DNA of 20,509 nucleotides. Origin: Bacteroidales bacterium UBA6366 (GTDB lineage Bacteria; Bacteroidota; Bacteroidia; Bacteroidales; UBA932). This document shows, in pieces, positions 13,549 to 20,509 of the stretch. Every line of letters begins with the position of its first letter. The first letter of the stretch is position 1. A model generated the notes under the pieces. That model saw only the letters and a list, made by a program, of their open reading frames with translations, was not told where the DNA came from and made no database searches. Position numbers and translations under genes: made by a program. The stretch lies in assembly GCA_002438845.1 (NCBI GenBank), contig DJRG01000059.1:1-20509 (forward strand), given 5' to 3'.

Positions 13549-15717
13549 ATGAACAAAAGAATCCTCGCGGCCGCAGGAGCGTTCCTGTGTCTGCTTTCAT
13601 CTTGTAACGACAACATGAATCCATTGCTTACAGACTCCACGCTGCCTTATGGCGCGCCTCAGTTTGACAAGATCAAGACTGAGCACTATCTGCCTGCCTT
13701 CGAGCAGGCCATCACCGAGGCCAAGGCCGAGATCGATGCCATCGTGAACAATCCTGACGCTCCGACATTCGAGAACACGATCGCCGCGTTGGACGAGGCC
13801 GGAAGCCGCCTGAACGATGTCGCAAGCATATTCTACAACCTTATGGAGGCTGACACGAATGATCAGATGCAGGCGGTGGCTGAGAAAGTCTCCCCGATGA
13901 TGACTGAATATTCAATGTACGTCTCGCTGAACGAGCCGCTTTTCGCACGTGTCAAGGCCGTGCACGAGAGCGCGGAAGGGCTTGAGCAGGATCAGGCCAG
14001 ACTTCTGGAGAAGACTTGGAAGTCGTTTGTCCGTGGCGGAGCCAACCTCGGTGCCGAGGATAAGGAGACCTACAGCAAGCTCAGCGAGCAGCTCTCCCTT
14101 TTGACCCTCCAGTACGGCAAGAACGTGCTTGCAGCCACCAATGCATTTACAATGAATATTACAGATGAGGCTGATCTTGAGGGACTTCCTGCCTTTGTAC
14201 GTGAGGCTGCCGCTGAGACCGCCAAGTCCAAGGAGATGGAAGGCTGGGCGTTTGACCTTTCAGCTCCAAGTTACGGGGCGTTCATGAAGTACAGCACTCG
14301 TCGCGACCTTCGCCAGAAGATGTGGATGGCCTACAACACAAGGGCTACGGAAGGAGAGAACAGCAACATCGACCTCTGTCGCCAGATCGCGGAGCTGCGC
14401 CTGAAGATAGCGAATATCCTCGGCTACGAGACTTATGCGGACTACGCCCTTGAGGAAAGGATGGCTAAGAACCCTCAGGCTGTCAATGAGTTCATCCAGA
14501 AACTCTTAGCTCCATCGCTTCCTGCCGCCAAGGCCGAGGTCAAGGATCTTTATGAATATGCCCGTTCCAATGGTTTCGAGGACACCGAGATCCAGCCTTG
14601 GGACTTTGGTTTCTGGTCGGAAAAACTGATGGATGCACGCTACTCCATCAACGATGAGCAGCTCAAGCCGTATTTCCGTCTGGAGAACTGCATAGATGCA
14701 GCTTTCGGTATGGCCGGAAAACTTTATGGTCTGACTTTCGAGGAGAGGAAGGACATCCCTGTCTATCATCCGGACGTTAAGGTCTATGACGTTAAGGACG
14801 CTTCAGGAAGGCACATGGCTCTGTTCTACGCTGATTTCTTCCCGCGCGCCAGCAAGAGAGGAGGGGCTTGGATGACCGAGTTCCGTGGCCAGAGCATTGT
14901 GAACGGGGTGGAGAAACGTCCGTTCATCAGTCTTGTCACCAACTTCACCAAACCGACTGGAGACAAGCCGTCACTTCTGACCCACGATGAGCTGACAACC
15001 CTTCTTCACGAGTTCGGGCACAGCCTGCACGGCATTCTCGCTGAGGGAAGATATTCATCACTTACTGGTACGAATGTTTCCCGCGACTTCGTGGAGCTGC
15101 CTTCGCAGATCATGGAGAACTGGGCGTTCGAGCCGGAGTTCTTGGACACTTTCGCGCGCCATTTCGAGACTGGGGAGGCGCTTCCGGACACTCTTGTGGG
15201 CAAGATTGTCGCCGCCAAGAATTACCATGCGGCCTACGCTCAGGTGCGCCAGCTTCAGTTCGGGATTCTGGATATGGCTTGGCACACGTTGAAGGCTGAC
15301 GGTGCTTCGATGATTGGTGAGCCTAGTCGAACCACAAGCTCAGCAACAGATAGGCTTAATGACCTGAAAACCATGCAGAAACTTGGCACAATCGCCTTCG
15401 AGAAAGAGGCCTTGAAGGGTTCCAATGTGATTCCGTCCATCCCGCAGGCCTGCATTTCGACTTCGTTCAGCCACATATTCTCAGGTGGCTACAGCGCCGG
15501 CTACTATTCCTACAAATGGTCCGAGGTGCTGGAGGCCGACGCTTTCAGTCTGTTCAAGGAGAAGGGAATATTCAACACCGAGGTTTCGCACTCCTTCCGT
15601 GACAACATCCTCTCGAAGGGATGCAGCGAGGATGAGGGCGTGCTTTACCGCCGATTCCGTGGGCACGATCCTGAGCCGGAGGCTCTGCTGGAAAAACTTG
15701 GGATTGTTAAGGATTAA
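13549..15717 (+). CDS. dcp: M3-family metallopeptidase, Dcp-like peptidyl-dipeptidase, lipoprotein
   Basis: This zinc peptidase of family M3 should trim dipeptides or short oligopeptides. From the ATG at 13549 it has 722 residues; an in-frame ATG at 13525 would add MVTLKYIF in front of a perfectly good signal, so 13549 is preferred. The signal peptide ends LLSSC with the lipidated Cys at 19, placing it in the periplasm or at a membrane face, unlike cytoplasmic E. coli Dcp. The zinc site is HEFGH (H487, E488, H491) with third ligand E516 in FVELPSQ. The stretch RYSSLTGTNVSRDFVELPSQ closely follows Dcp. A near-consensus TAACATTG (13529-13536) may be its -7 box. Its stop codon overlaps that of convergent lpxK by 4 nt. 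Confidence 0.93.
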   Translation: MNKRILAAAGAFLCLLSSCNDNMNPLLTDSTLPYGAPQFDKIKTEHYLPAFEQAITEAKAEIDAIVNNPDAPTFENTIAALDEAGSRLNDVASIFYNLMEADTNDQMQAVAEKVSPMMTEYSMYVSLNEPLFARVKAVHESAEGLEQDQARLLEKTWKSFVRGGANLGAEDKETYSKLSEQLSLLTLQYGKNVLAATNAFTMNITDEADLEGLPAFVREAAAETAKSKEMEGWAFDLSAPSYGAFMKYSTRRDLRQKMWMAYNTRATEGENSNIDLCRQIAELRLKIANILGYETYADYALEERMAKNPQAVNEFIQKLLAPSLPAAKAEVKDLYEYARSNGFEDTEIQPWDFGFWSEKLMDARYSINDEQLKPYFRLENCIDAAFGMAGKLYGLTFEERKDIPVYHPDVKVYDVKDASGRHMALFYADFFPRASKRGGAWMTEFRGQSIVNGVEKRPFISLVTNFTKPTGDKPSLLTHDELTTLLHEFGHSLHGILAEGRYSSLTGTNVSRDFVELPSQIMENWAFEPEFLDTFARHFETGEALPDTLVGKIVAAKNYHAAYAQVRQLQFGILDMAWHTLKADGASMIGEPSRTTSSATDRLNDLKTMQKLGTIAFEKEALKGSNVIPSIPQACISTSFSHIFSGGYSAGYYSYKWSEVLEADAFSLFKEKGIFNTEVSHSFRDNILSKGCSEDEGVLYRRFRGHDPEPEALLEKLGIVKD

Positions 15718-16862
15718 TACTCCGGAGTGAAATTACGCAAAGCGGTCATCAGAGTTTCCTCGAAGATCGCTTTTTCGTGTTCCGAAAGGAATCCGACCTC
15801 GATAGGGACCTGAAACAGTCTGACTTTCAGCTGCTCCGGAATCCTTTTGTAATCCAGAATCCTCTGGCAGTCCTTCTCGGTCGTCGTCACGACAGCCGTC
15901 GGGTGCTCCTTGACGGCATTCATTATCTTCTTGATGTCGAAGCGGTTGTAGTTGTGGTGATCCATGAAGCAGAACCGCTTCACGATTTTGTGCTCGTCAC
16001 TGAGGTACATCCTTAAAGGAGTGTCCTTGGCTATTCCGGAAAAAAGGATCAGTTTCTGAGAGTAAGCGTATCTCTTGTCCCCCTCCTCGAAGATAGGCTG
16101 GAGCGAATTGTACCAGATCGTTGTGAACAGCAGGGTCTTAGTGGCTCCGTTTTTGTCTGTCCCCGTACAAGTCTTTAGATCATAGTCCTTCAGACCGAAT
16201 GACTTGGCCCATTGTATCTTCTGCTCGTCCTCCAGATATGCCGGACACTTGGACACAATGATGATGTCGGCGTAATGAAGCCTTTGCGGCAGGTCGCGCA
16301 ATCTTCCGAACGGAAGCAACTGATCCTTGTAGGTCGGACGGTTATAGTCCACGAGGACGATGTTGAAATAAGCCCTCAAAGTCCTGTACTGGAACGCATC
16401 GTCCAGAACAATCAGATCCGCCGGTGGAATTGACGCGTCCGAGCACTTGCGGGCTCTTCTCTCTGTCTTGAGTTTCTCGGGATGGCATAGAATGTCGCAC
16501 CCTTTGATCCTTTGCCTGTCCACCGCGACAGTCACTCCCGGGAATTTCCTCTTTATCTGGAGAGGTTCGTCGCCATATTCCTTGACCTTGCCGTCCTTTT
16601 CGACCAACTGGAAGCCGCCGCTGTTGCGTTTGTGCCCCCTTGACAGCACCGCAAGATTGCGGAATCCCCAGTCATCGCTCCGCAGCAGAGTGCGGAGAAT
16701 CATCTCAGTGTGAGGGGTCTTGCCTGTTCCTCCCGCTGTGATGTTACCGACGCAGATAGTCGGCACCTCGCAGGTACCAACCTTGAAGATGCCGTGGTCG
16801 TAGCAAGCGTGCCTCAGCTTCAGCGTCAGATAGTATGGTGCAAGAAGGATCTTGTCAAGCAT
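15714..16862 (-). CDS. lpxK: Tetraacyldisaccharide 4'-kinase (lipid A biosynthesis)
   Basis: LpxK phosphorylates the 4' position of the lipid A disaccharide at the cytoplasmic face of the inner membrane. The 382-residue protein starts with a membrane-associated helix (MLDKILLAPYYLTLKLRH). The family Walker A is ICVGNITAGGTGKTP (G44-P50). The conserved DHHNY and TTEKDCQRI motifs appear in the C-terminal half, and LIVLDDAFQYR is the family's LDDGFQHR-like motif. Length is a little above that of E. coli LpxK, as is usual in Bacteroidetes. It follows the dihydrouridine synthase gene by 21 nt on the same strand, suggesting co-transcription, although a -7-like TATATTTG lies just before its ATG. Confidence 0.95.
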   Translation of the reverse strand: MLDKILLAPYYLTLKLRHACYDHGIFKVGTCEVPTICVGNITAGGTGKTPHTEMILRTLLRSDDWGFRNLAVLSRGHKRNSGGFQLVEKDGKVKEYGDEPLQIKRKFPGVTVAVDRQRIKGCDILCHPEKLKTERRARKCSDASIPPADLIVLDDAFQYRTLRAYFNIVLVDYNRPTYKDQLLPFGRLRDLPQRLHYADIIIVSKCPAYLEDEQKIQWAKSFGLKDYDLKTCTGTDKNGATKTLLFTTIWYNSLQPIFEEGDKRYAYSQKLILFSGIAKDTPLRMYLSDEHKIVKRFCFMDHHNYNRFDIKKIMNAVKEHPTAVVTTTEKDCQRILDYKRIPEQLKVRLFQVPIEVGFLSEHEKAIFEETLMTALRNFTPEY

Positions 16863-16868
16863 AGACTA

Positions 16869-16876
16869 CAAATATA
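16869..16876 (-). promoter_or_regulatory. -7-like element directly before lpxK
   Basis: TATATTTG on the minus strand matches TAnnTTTG exactly but ends only 6 nt before the lpxK ATG and has no -33 partner at the expected distance. It would give a nearly leaderless transcript; chance occurrence in an AT-rich gap is equally likely. Confidence 0.25.
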
Positions 16877-16883
16877 CAAAAAA

Positions 16884-17918
16884 TCATAAGCCATAGACGC
16901 TGTTTGCCTCTGAAATTTCAGTGTCACCCCATTTTTCGGCGATATATTCAAGAATCCTGAACACTTCCGCCGGGTCATTTTCCGTCACGAGCCGCATCCT
17001 GGTCTCCTTGAAGTCTGGCAGTCCCTTGAAGTAGCAGGAGAGGTGGCGGCGCATCTCATAGACCCCGGTCGGCACGCCTTTGAGGTCCAGCGAGAGCCGC
17101 ATCTGCCTTTTCGCAAGCTCGACCCGCTCCTTCACCCCAAGCGGTGGAAGTTCCTCTCCCGTGGCAAGGAAGTGCTTGATTTCCTTGAATATCCAAGGAT
17201 GCCCGAAGGATGCCCTGGCGACCATAATCCCGTCCACCCCATAGCGGTCGAACGCCTCCTTTGCCTTCCGCGCGGAGTTGATGTCACCGTTCCCTATTAT
17301 AGGAATATTCATCCTCGGATTCCGTTTTACCTCTCCGATGAGAGTCCAATCGGCCTCGCCCTTGTACATCTGGCAGCGGGTGCGCCCGTGGATTGTGAGT
17401 GCCTTGATGCCGGTGTCTTGAAGCCTTTCGGCCAGTTCCACGATGATCTTGCTGCTTTCGTCCCAGCCGAGGCGGGTCTTGACTGTTACAGGCTTGCGGA
17501 CGGCCTCGACGATGCGTTTGGTGATCATCACCATCTTGTCCGGCTCCTTCATCATCCCCGAGCCAGCCCCTCTGCCGGCGATCTTGCTCACCGGACAGCC
17601 AAAATTGATGTCGATCACATCGCATCCGTGCCCACCGACAATCTCGTCCGCATGGTCAGCCATTCTTGCGGCCTCGACCATCGCATCCGGGTCGCTTCCG
17701 TAGATCTGGATGCCTATCGGAGCCTCGGTGTCGGTGGTCTTGAGCTTTGCATAGGCCTTTTTTGCATCCCGTATGAGACCTTCCGCCGGGATGAACTCCG
17801 TGTAGGTCATGTCCGCTCCCTGCTCCCTGCATATTCCTCTGAAGGAAGCGTCCGTGACATCCTCCATAGGAGCCAGAAGCACCGGACTTTCTCCGAGATC
17901 TATATTCCCAATTGTCAT
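16884..17918 (-). CDS. dusB: tRNA-dihydrouridine synthase (DusB-like)
   Basis: This flavoenzyme reduces specific uridines in tRNA to dihydrouridine. The family N-terminus is VLLAPMEDVTDASFR; the catalytic Cys is C108 in DINFGCPVSKI, followed by GRGAGSGMM. Further FMN/tRNA-site motifs are VKTRLGWDES, IHGRTRCQMYKGEADW, PIIGNGDI and GIMVARASFGHPW. The frame extends upstream to an ATG at 17987, but that codon falls inside the -7 box (17985-17992), so the start at 17918 (MTIGNIDLGE, 344 residues) is preferred and gives a normal family length. lpxK follows after 21 nt. Dus subfamily assignment (DusB) is by resemblance only. Confidence 0.93.
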   Translation of the reverse strand: MTIGNIDLGESPVLLAPMEDVTDASFRGICREQGADMTYTEFIPAEGLIRDAKKAYAKLKTTDTEAPIGIQIYGSDPDAMVEAARMADHADEIVGGHGCDVIDINFGCPVSKIAGRGAGSGMMKEPDKMVMITKRIVEAVRKPVTVKTRLGWDESSKIIVELAERLQDTGIKALTIHGRTRCQMYKGEADWTLIGEVKRNPRMNIPIIGNGDINSARKAKEAFDRYGVDGIMVARASFGHPWIFKEIKHFLATGEELPPLGVKERVELAKRQMRLSLDLKGVPTGVYEMRRHLSCYFKGLPDFKETRMRLVTENDPAEVFRILEYIAEKWGDTEISEANSVYGL

Positions 17919-17984
17919 ATCGTCGATATTCTCTGACTTTCGTTCCGCTTGGCATTTTCCTTGCGGGAAAGTACCAATTGTCTG

Positions 17985-17992
17985 CAAAATTA
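17985..17992 (-). promoter_or_regulatory. -7 element of the dus-lpxK unit
   Basis: TAATTTTG on the minus strand exactly matches TAnnTTTG. It predicts transcription starting near 17980, roughly 60 nt before the chosen ATG. No clear -33 TTTG was found. Confidence 0.55.
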
Positions 17993-17993
17993 C

Positions 17994-18001
17994 TATTTTT
18001 G
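17994..18001 (+). promoter_or_regulatory. -7 element of pfkA
   Basis: TATTTTTG exactly matches TAnnTTTG, about 40 nt before the pfkA ATG. It is separated by a single base from the oppositely directed -7 box of the dus gene, so the two promoters probably compete for RNA polymerase. No -33 TTTG at standard spacing was seen. Confidence 0.55.
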
Positions 18002-18042
18002 CGGGATAGAATAAAGGATTAATAAGTTAATAGTAGTGTATT

Positions 18043-19023
18043 ATGAAAGAGATAAAAACAATAGGTGTCTTGACATCCGGAGGTGACGCGCCGGGAATGA
18101 ACGCGGCCATCAGAGCCGTTACCCGTTCGGCGATCTACAACGGATGGAAAGTCATGGGAATCTATCGTGGCTACGAAGGACTCATCCATGGTGATCTTAA
18201 GGAACTGACCACTGAGAGTGTCAGCAACACGATCCAGAGAGGCGGCACGATTCTGAAAACCGCTCGCAGCGAGGAATTCATGACGGCTGAGGGGCGTAAG
18301 AAGGCCTACGACAACCTTGTGAAGTTCGGGGTTGACGCTTTGATTGTCATCGGCGGTAATGGTTCCCTTGCCGGAGCACAGGAGTTTGCTCATGAATATG
18401 ACATCCCGATCATCGGTCTCCCTGGCACAATTGACAACGATCTCTACGGCACAGACTCCACAATCGGCTATGACACAGCACTTAACACCATTGTCGAGTG
18501 CGTGGACAAGATTCGGGACACAGCGACTTCCCACGACCGGATATTCTTTGTCGAGGTCATGGGCCGTGATGCTGGTTTCCTTGCCCAGAACTCAGCCATC
18601 GCCGCTGGTGCCGAGGCCGCCATCATCCCTGAAGACCAGACAGACATCGACCAGCTTGAGAAATTCATCAGCCACGGCTGCCGCAAGAGCAAGAACAGCT
18701 CGATCGTCCTTGTCTCCGAAAGCCCGAAGGACGGGGGAGCGATGCACTACGCAGAAAGAGTCAGACAGGAATATCCTGAATATGACGTCCGTGTCACCAT
18801 CCTCGGCCATCTCCAGCGTGGCGGTTGCCCTTCAGCCTACGACAGGATCCTTGCCAGTCGTCTCGGCTACGCCAGCATCGAAGCCCTTCAGGAAGGCCAG
18901 CGCAATATCATGGTCGGCATCTCCAACAACGAGATCGTCTATGTCCCGATCGGCAAAGCCATCAAACTTGACAAGCCGATCGACAAGGAACTCATCAACG
19001 TCCTCGCTGTGTTGTCCATCTAG
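18043..19023 (+). CDS. pfkA: ATP-dependent 6-phosphofructokinase
   Basis: PfkA phosphorylates fructose 6-phosphate to fructose 1,6-bisphosphate, the committed step of glycolysis. The 326-residue protein has TSGGDAPGMNAAIRA near the N-terminus (ATP and effector binding), PGTIDNDLYGTD with catalytic base D131, VEVMGRDAGFLA, and the C-terminal ILGHLQRGG. The Gly in GGNGS and the PGTID form point to ATP, not pyrophosphate, as phosphate donor. Oddly, the motif usually written GGDGS reads GGNGS (N106, codon AAT); the replaced Asp contacts Mg-ATP in the characterised enzymes, and a single G-to-A change would account for it. The rest of the protein is intact. Its promoter is divergent from dus; a strong terminator follows. 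Confidence 0.96.
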   Translation: MKEIKTIGVLTSGGDAPGMNAAIRAVTRSAIYNGWKVMGIYRGYEGLIHGDLKELTTESVSNTIQRGGTILKTARSEEFMTAEGRKKAYDNLVKFGVDALIVIGGNGSLAGAQEFAHEYDIPIIGLPGTIDNDLYGTDSTIGYDTALNTIVECVDKIRDTATSHDRIFFVEVMGRDAGFLAQNSAIAAGAEAAIIPEDQTDIDQLEKFISHGCRKSKNSSIVLVSESPKDGGAMHYAERVRQEYPEYDVRVTILGHLQRGGCPSAYDRILASRLGYASIEALQEGQRNIMVGISNNEIVYVPIGKAIKLDKPIDKELINVLAVLSI

Positions 19024-19095
19024 CCGGACGTTTCTCTGTCTGCGTCATGCCGTATAGTATGCCGTGGCAGATAACAAGCTAGTCGTCAATTAAAT

Positions 19096-19142
19096 AAGGT
19101 GGTGTTCCAGTGTGAATTTCAGCACAGGAACACCACCTTTTC
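19096..19142 (+). terminator. Rho-independent terminator after pfkA (possibly two-way)
   Basis: AAGGTGGTGTTCC (19096-19108) pairs perfectly with GGAACACCACCTT (19127-19139); inside the loop TGTG and CACA (TGCTG side) can pair further. TTTTC follows. It lies between the convergent pfkA and ATPase genes and could serve both, with an A/T-rich run on the other side. Confidence 0.85.
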
Positions 19143-19173
19143 TCATTCATTGTCAGATCTTTAACTGCCACGG

Positions 19174-20370
19174 TCAATACATCAGACCTAATGACCACAA
19201 AGGGATTTTCGCTCCGATCGGATACTCGATTCCGTCAGCCGCTACATACGAGTCCTGGATTCCGGTTATCTGTGAGAATGTTTTCCCTTCGCCACCCACT
19301 TCAATTGTGAATTTCCCATCGATTTTGAAATCACATGAGTCCTTGCCATATTCCACGATATGCATTGTTGAAAGCTGGTTTATGGCGAACGTTTCTCTGA
19401 CAGTACCTATCTTGATGTCTGAAGAAAGCACATACTGTAAGTTTGAATTGTCAAGAAATATTTTGTCAGGTTTCTGCATTTTCTTCACGGAAAGAATATC
19501 CGAATACAGAAGTTTAATCAGTTTGGCCTCATCGAGATACTTCAGATAGGCCAACACGGTATTCCTCTCCAACCCAATGCTTTTTGAAAGGCTGGCAATA
19601 CTCACCTGAAAAGGGAGGTTGTTGGCCAACACGTACAGCAAAGCCTTGATCTTCCTTGTGTTGGCGACATCGACATTCCTTTCTTGCGTCAGTTCGGAAT
19701 CGATGATGTAATTCGCTACATTTTCCACCAATGTTGCATAATCAGCAGGGTTTTCGTAATAGAATGGGTAGTACCCATGTTTAAGGTACTCTGTGAATTT
19801 TTCAAGGGGACGGCACATCCGGCAGACTTCATCGCAGACTCTCCATGAGTCATTAAGGATTGACTCCAAAGTTGAAACCGGAATGTCAATGCCACTATCG
19901 AACTTCAGAAACTCTCGGAACGACAACCCTGGCATCTCGTAAGGCACGCACCTTCTAGACAGATCGGAGTCCCCGCTCTGAATCTTGAGAAGTGATGAAC
20001 CGCTGATCACGACTTTCAGTTCAGGATAAAGGTCATAGATTTCCTTGATTTCCCTGCTCCAAAATGGATATTTATGGACCTCATCGACATACAGCCGCTT
20101 ACCGCCATATTTTACAAAGGTGTCTGCAAGGTCAAGCAGCGAATGGGTTGAAAAATACATCGAATCCATCGAGCAGTACAGAGCTTCTCTGGAGCCATCT
20201 TTGTAATTCAGTTTTATATGTTGCTTCATCAGTGTCGATTTTCCAACACCCTTAGGCCCTTTGATTGAGATTAGTCTTGAATCCCAGTTAATCCGCTGCA
20301 TCATTGAACGGATGATCTTCATTGGTGTTCTGAGTAGGTATTTGTCATGTTTGGCGAAAAGAGTCTCCAT
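19174..20370 (-). CDS. ATP-binding protein, AAA_14 / DUF4143 family
   Basis: This 398-residue protein belongs to a very common but functionally unassigned prokaryotic ATPase family. The AAA part (about 15-170) has Walker A GPKGVGKST (G38-T46), Walker B KRLYVDEVHK (D96, E97), sensor-like VVISGSS and arginines in SDLSRR. A winged-helix-like stretch lies around SIASLSKSIGLERNTVLAYL. The C-terminal DUF4143 region has DFKIDGKFTIEVGGEGKT, a position where related proteins carry a nuclease-like fold; here the usual ExK reads EVG, so catalysis is doubtful. The gene is more AT-rich than pfkA and lpxK, suggesting transfer. It stands alone, with a promoter and palindromic operator-like sites directly upstream. 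Confidence 0.9.
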   Translation of the reverse strand: METLFAKHDKYLLRTPMKIIRSMMQRINWDSRLISIKGPKGVGKSTLMKQHIKLNYKDGSREALYCSMDSMYFSTHSLLDLADTFVKYGGKRLYVDEVHKYPFWSREIKEIYDLYPELKVVISGSSLLKIQSGDSDLSRRCVPYEMPGLSFREFLKFDSGIDIPVSTLESILNDSWRVCDEVCRMCRPLEKFTEYLKHGYYPFYYENPADYATLVENVANYIIDSELTQERNVDVANTRKIKALLYVLANNLPFQVSIASLSKSIGLERNTVLAYLKYLDEAKLIKLLYSDILSVKKMQKPDKIFLDNSNLQYVLSSDIKIGTVRETFAINQLSTMHIVEYGKDSCDFKIDGKFTIEVGGEGKTFSQITGIQDSYVAADGIEYPIGAKIPLWSLGLMY

Positions 20371-20388
20371 ATATTCCTATATTTCTTG

Positions 20389-20396
20389 CAAATATA
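20389..20396 (-). promoter_or_regulatory. -7 element of the DUF4143 ATPase gene
   Basis: TATATTTG on the minus strand matches TAnnTTTG exactly and ends 18 nt before the ATG. The nearest TTTG upstream lies inside the adjacent palindrome at 15 bp, shorter than the usual 19-21 bp. Confidence 0.6.
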
Positions 20397-20426
20397 ACAG
20401 AATGCTTTTTACAAAAAGCATTCTGT
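20397..20426. promoter_or_regulatory. Perfect 30-bp palindrome abutting the promoter (probable operator)
   Basis: Arms ACAGAATGCTTTTT and AAAAAGCATTCTGT are exact complements around a 2-bp centre (AC). The palindrome begins at the base next to the -7 box and fills the -7/-33 spacer, so a bound protein would block polymerase. A hairpin terminator for a gene beyond the right edge is an alternative reading. Confidence 0.6.
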
Positions 20427-20437
20427 CCCGATAATTG

Positions 20438-20451
20438 CTTTTTATAAAAAG
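20438..20451. promoter_or_regulatory. Second, weaker palindrome of the same type
   Basis: CTTTTTATAAAAAG is a perfect 14-bp palindrome sharing the CTTTTT/AAAAAG core with the 30-bp one. Their centres are 33 bp apart, about three helical turns, which would put two bound dimers on the same DNA face. Confidence 0.45.
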
Positions 20452-20485
20452 TGTTTTACCGAAATTACAAGCGATCAATTCGATT

Positions 20486-20509
20486 ATGGTGACCTTCCCT
20501 GAGAATGGT
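20486..20509 (+). other. Possible start of a divergent gene at the right edge
   Basis: An ATG at 20486 opens a frame of eight codons (MVTFPENG) before the window ends. This is far too little to call a gene; it is noted because the palindromes would then lie between two divergent genes. Confidence 0.12.

Noticed and set aside
17043..17936. 297-codon open frame on the plus strand
   Set aside because: Antisense to the dihydrouridine synthase, whose motifs are unmistakable on the other strand.
17919..17987. Upstream extension of the dihydrouridine synthase to an ATG at 17987
   Set aside because: That ATG overlaps the exact -7 box, and the family N-terminus begins at 17918.
18344..19057. 237-codon open frame overlapping pfkA
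   Set aside because: Out-of-frame shadow of pfkA with a serine/arginine-rich meaningless translation.

Overview
The window looks like a piece of chromosome from a gut- or rumen-type Bacteroidales bacterium. The evidence is two SusC-type TonB-dependent outer-membrane proteins, a SusD-type surface lipoprotein, several AAA-ATPase families common in Bacteroidetes, and promoter elements of the Bacteroides type (TAnnTTTG near -7). I cannot name the genus. No rRNA, tRNA or CRISPR array was seen.

Region 1 (1-9264) is an outer-membrane nutrient-uptake locus built around a likely DNA-inversion switch. Two unlike susC genes diverge: one runs off the left edge on the minus strand, the other is complete on the plus strand and is followed by its susD and a strong terminator. 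Between them lies one tyrosine recombinase gene. The two susC genes share their first 23 codons exactly at DNA level, together with the sequence just upstream, as a 77-bp identical inverted repeat (about 92 bp with one indel). A third, shorter copy of the upstream part of this repeat lies about 210 bp before the minus-strand susC. Recombination between the inverted copies would flip the recombinase cassette and exchange the upstream regions of the two susC genes without altering either protein. No glycan-degrading enzyme and no sigma/anti-sigma or hybrid two-component regulator is present beside the pair in this window.

Region 2 (9265-13420) holds two near-identical copies of a 514-residue AAA-ATPase/PD-(D/E)XK nuclease-like protein, as ~1.55-kb direct repeats. 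A small HAD-fold phosphatase-like gene lies between them on the opposite strand. The two copies differ sharply in only one 145-bp block between Walker A and Walker B.

Region 3 (13421-19142) is housekeeping: a lipoprotein M3 peptidase (Dcp-like) overlapping tail-to-tail with lpxK (lipid A 4'-kinase); a tRNA-dihydrouridine synthase upstream of lpxK in the same direction; and, divergent from it through a compact two-way promoter, pfkA, which ends at a clear terminator. The PfkA has Asn where the family has a conserved Asp in its GGDGS motif.

Region 4 (19143-20509) is an AT-rich ATP-binding protein of the AAA_14/DUF4143 family. Its promoter is abutted by a perfect 30-bp palindrome, with a weaker related palindrome 33 bp further upstream, an operator-like arrangement.
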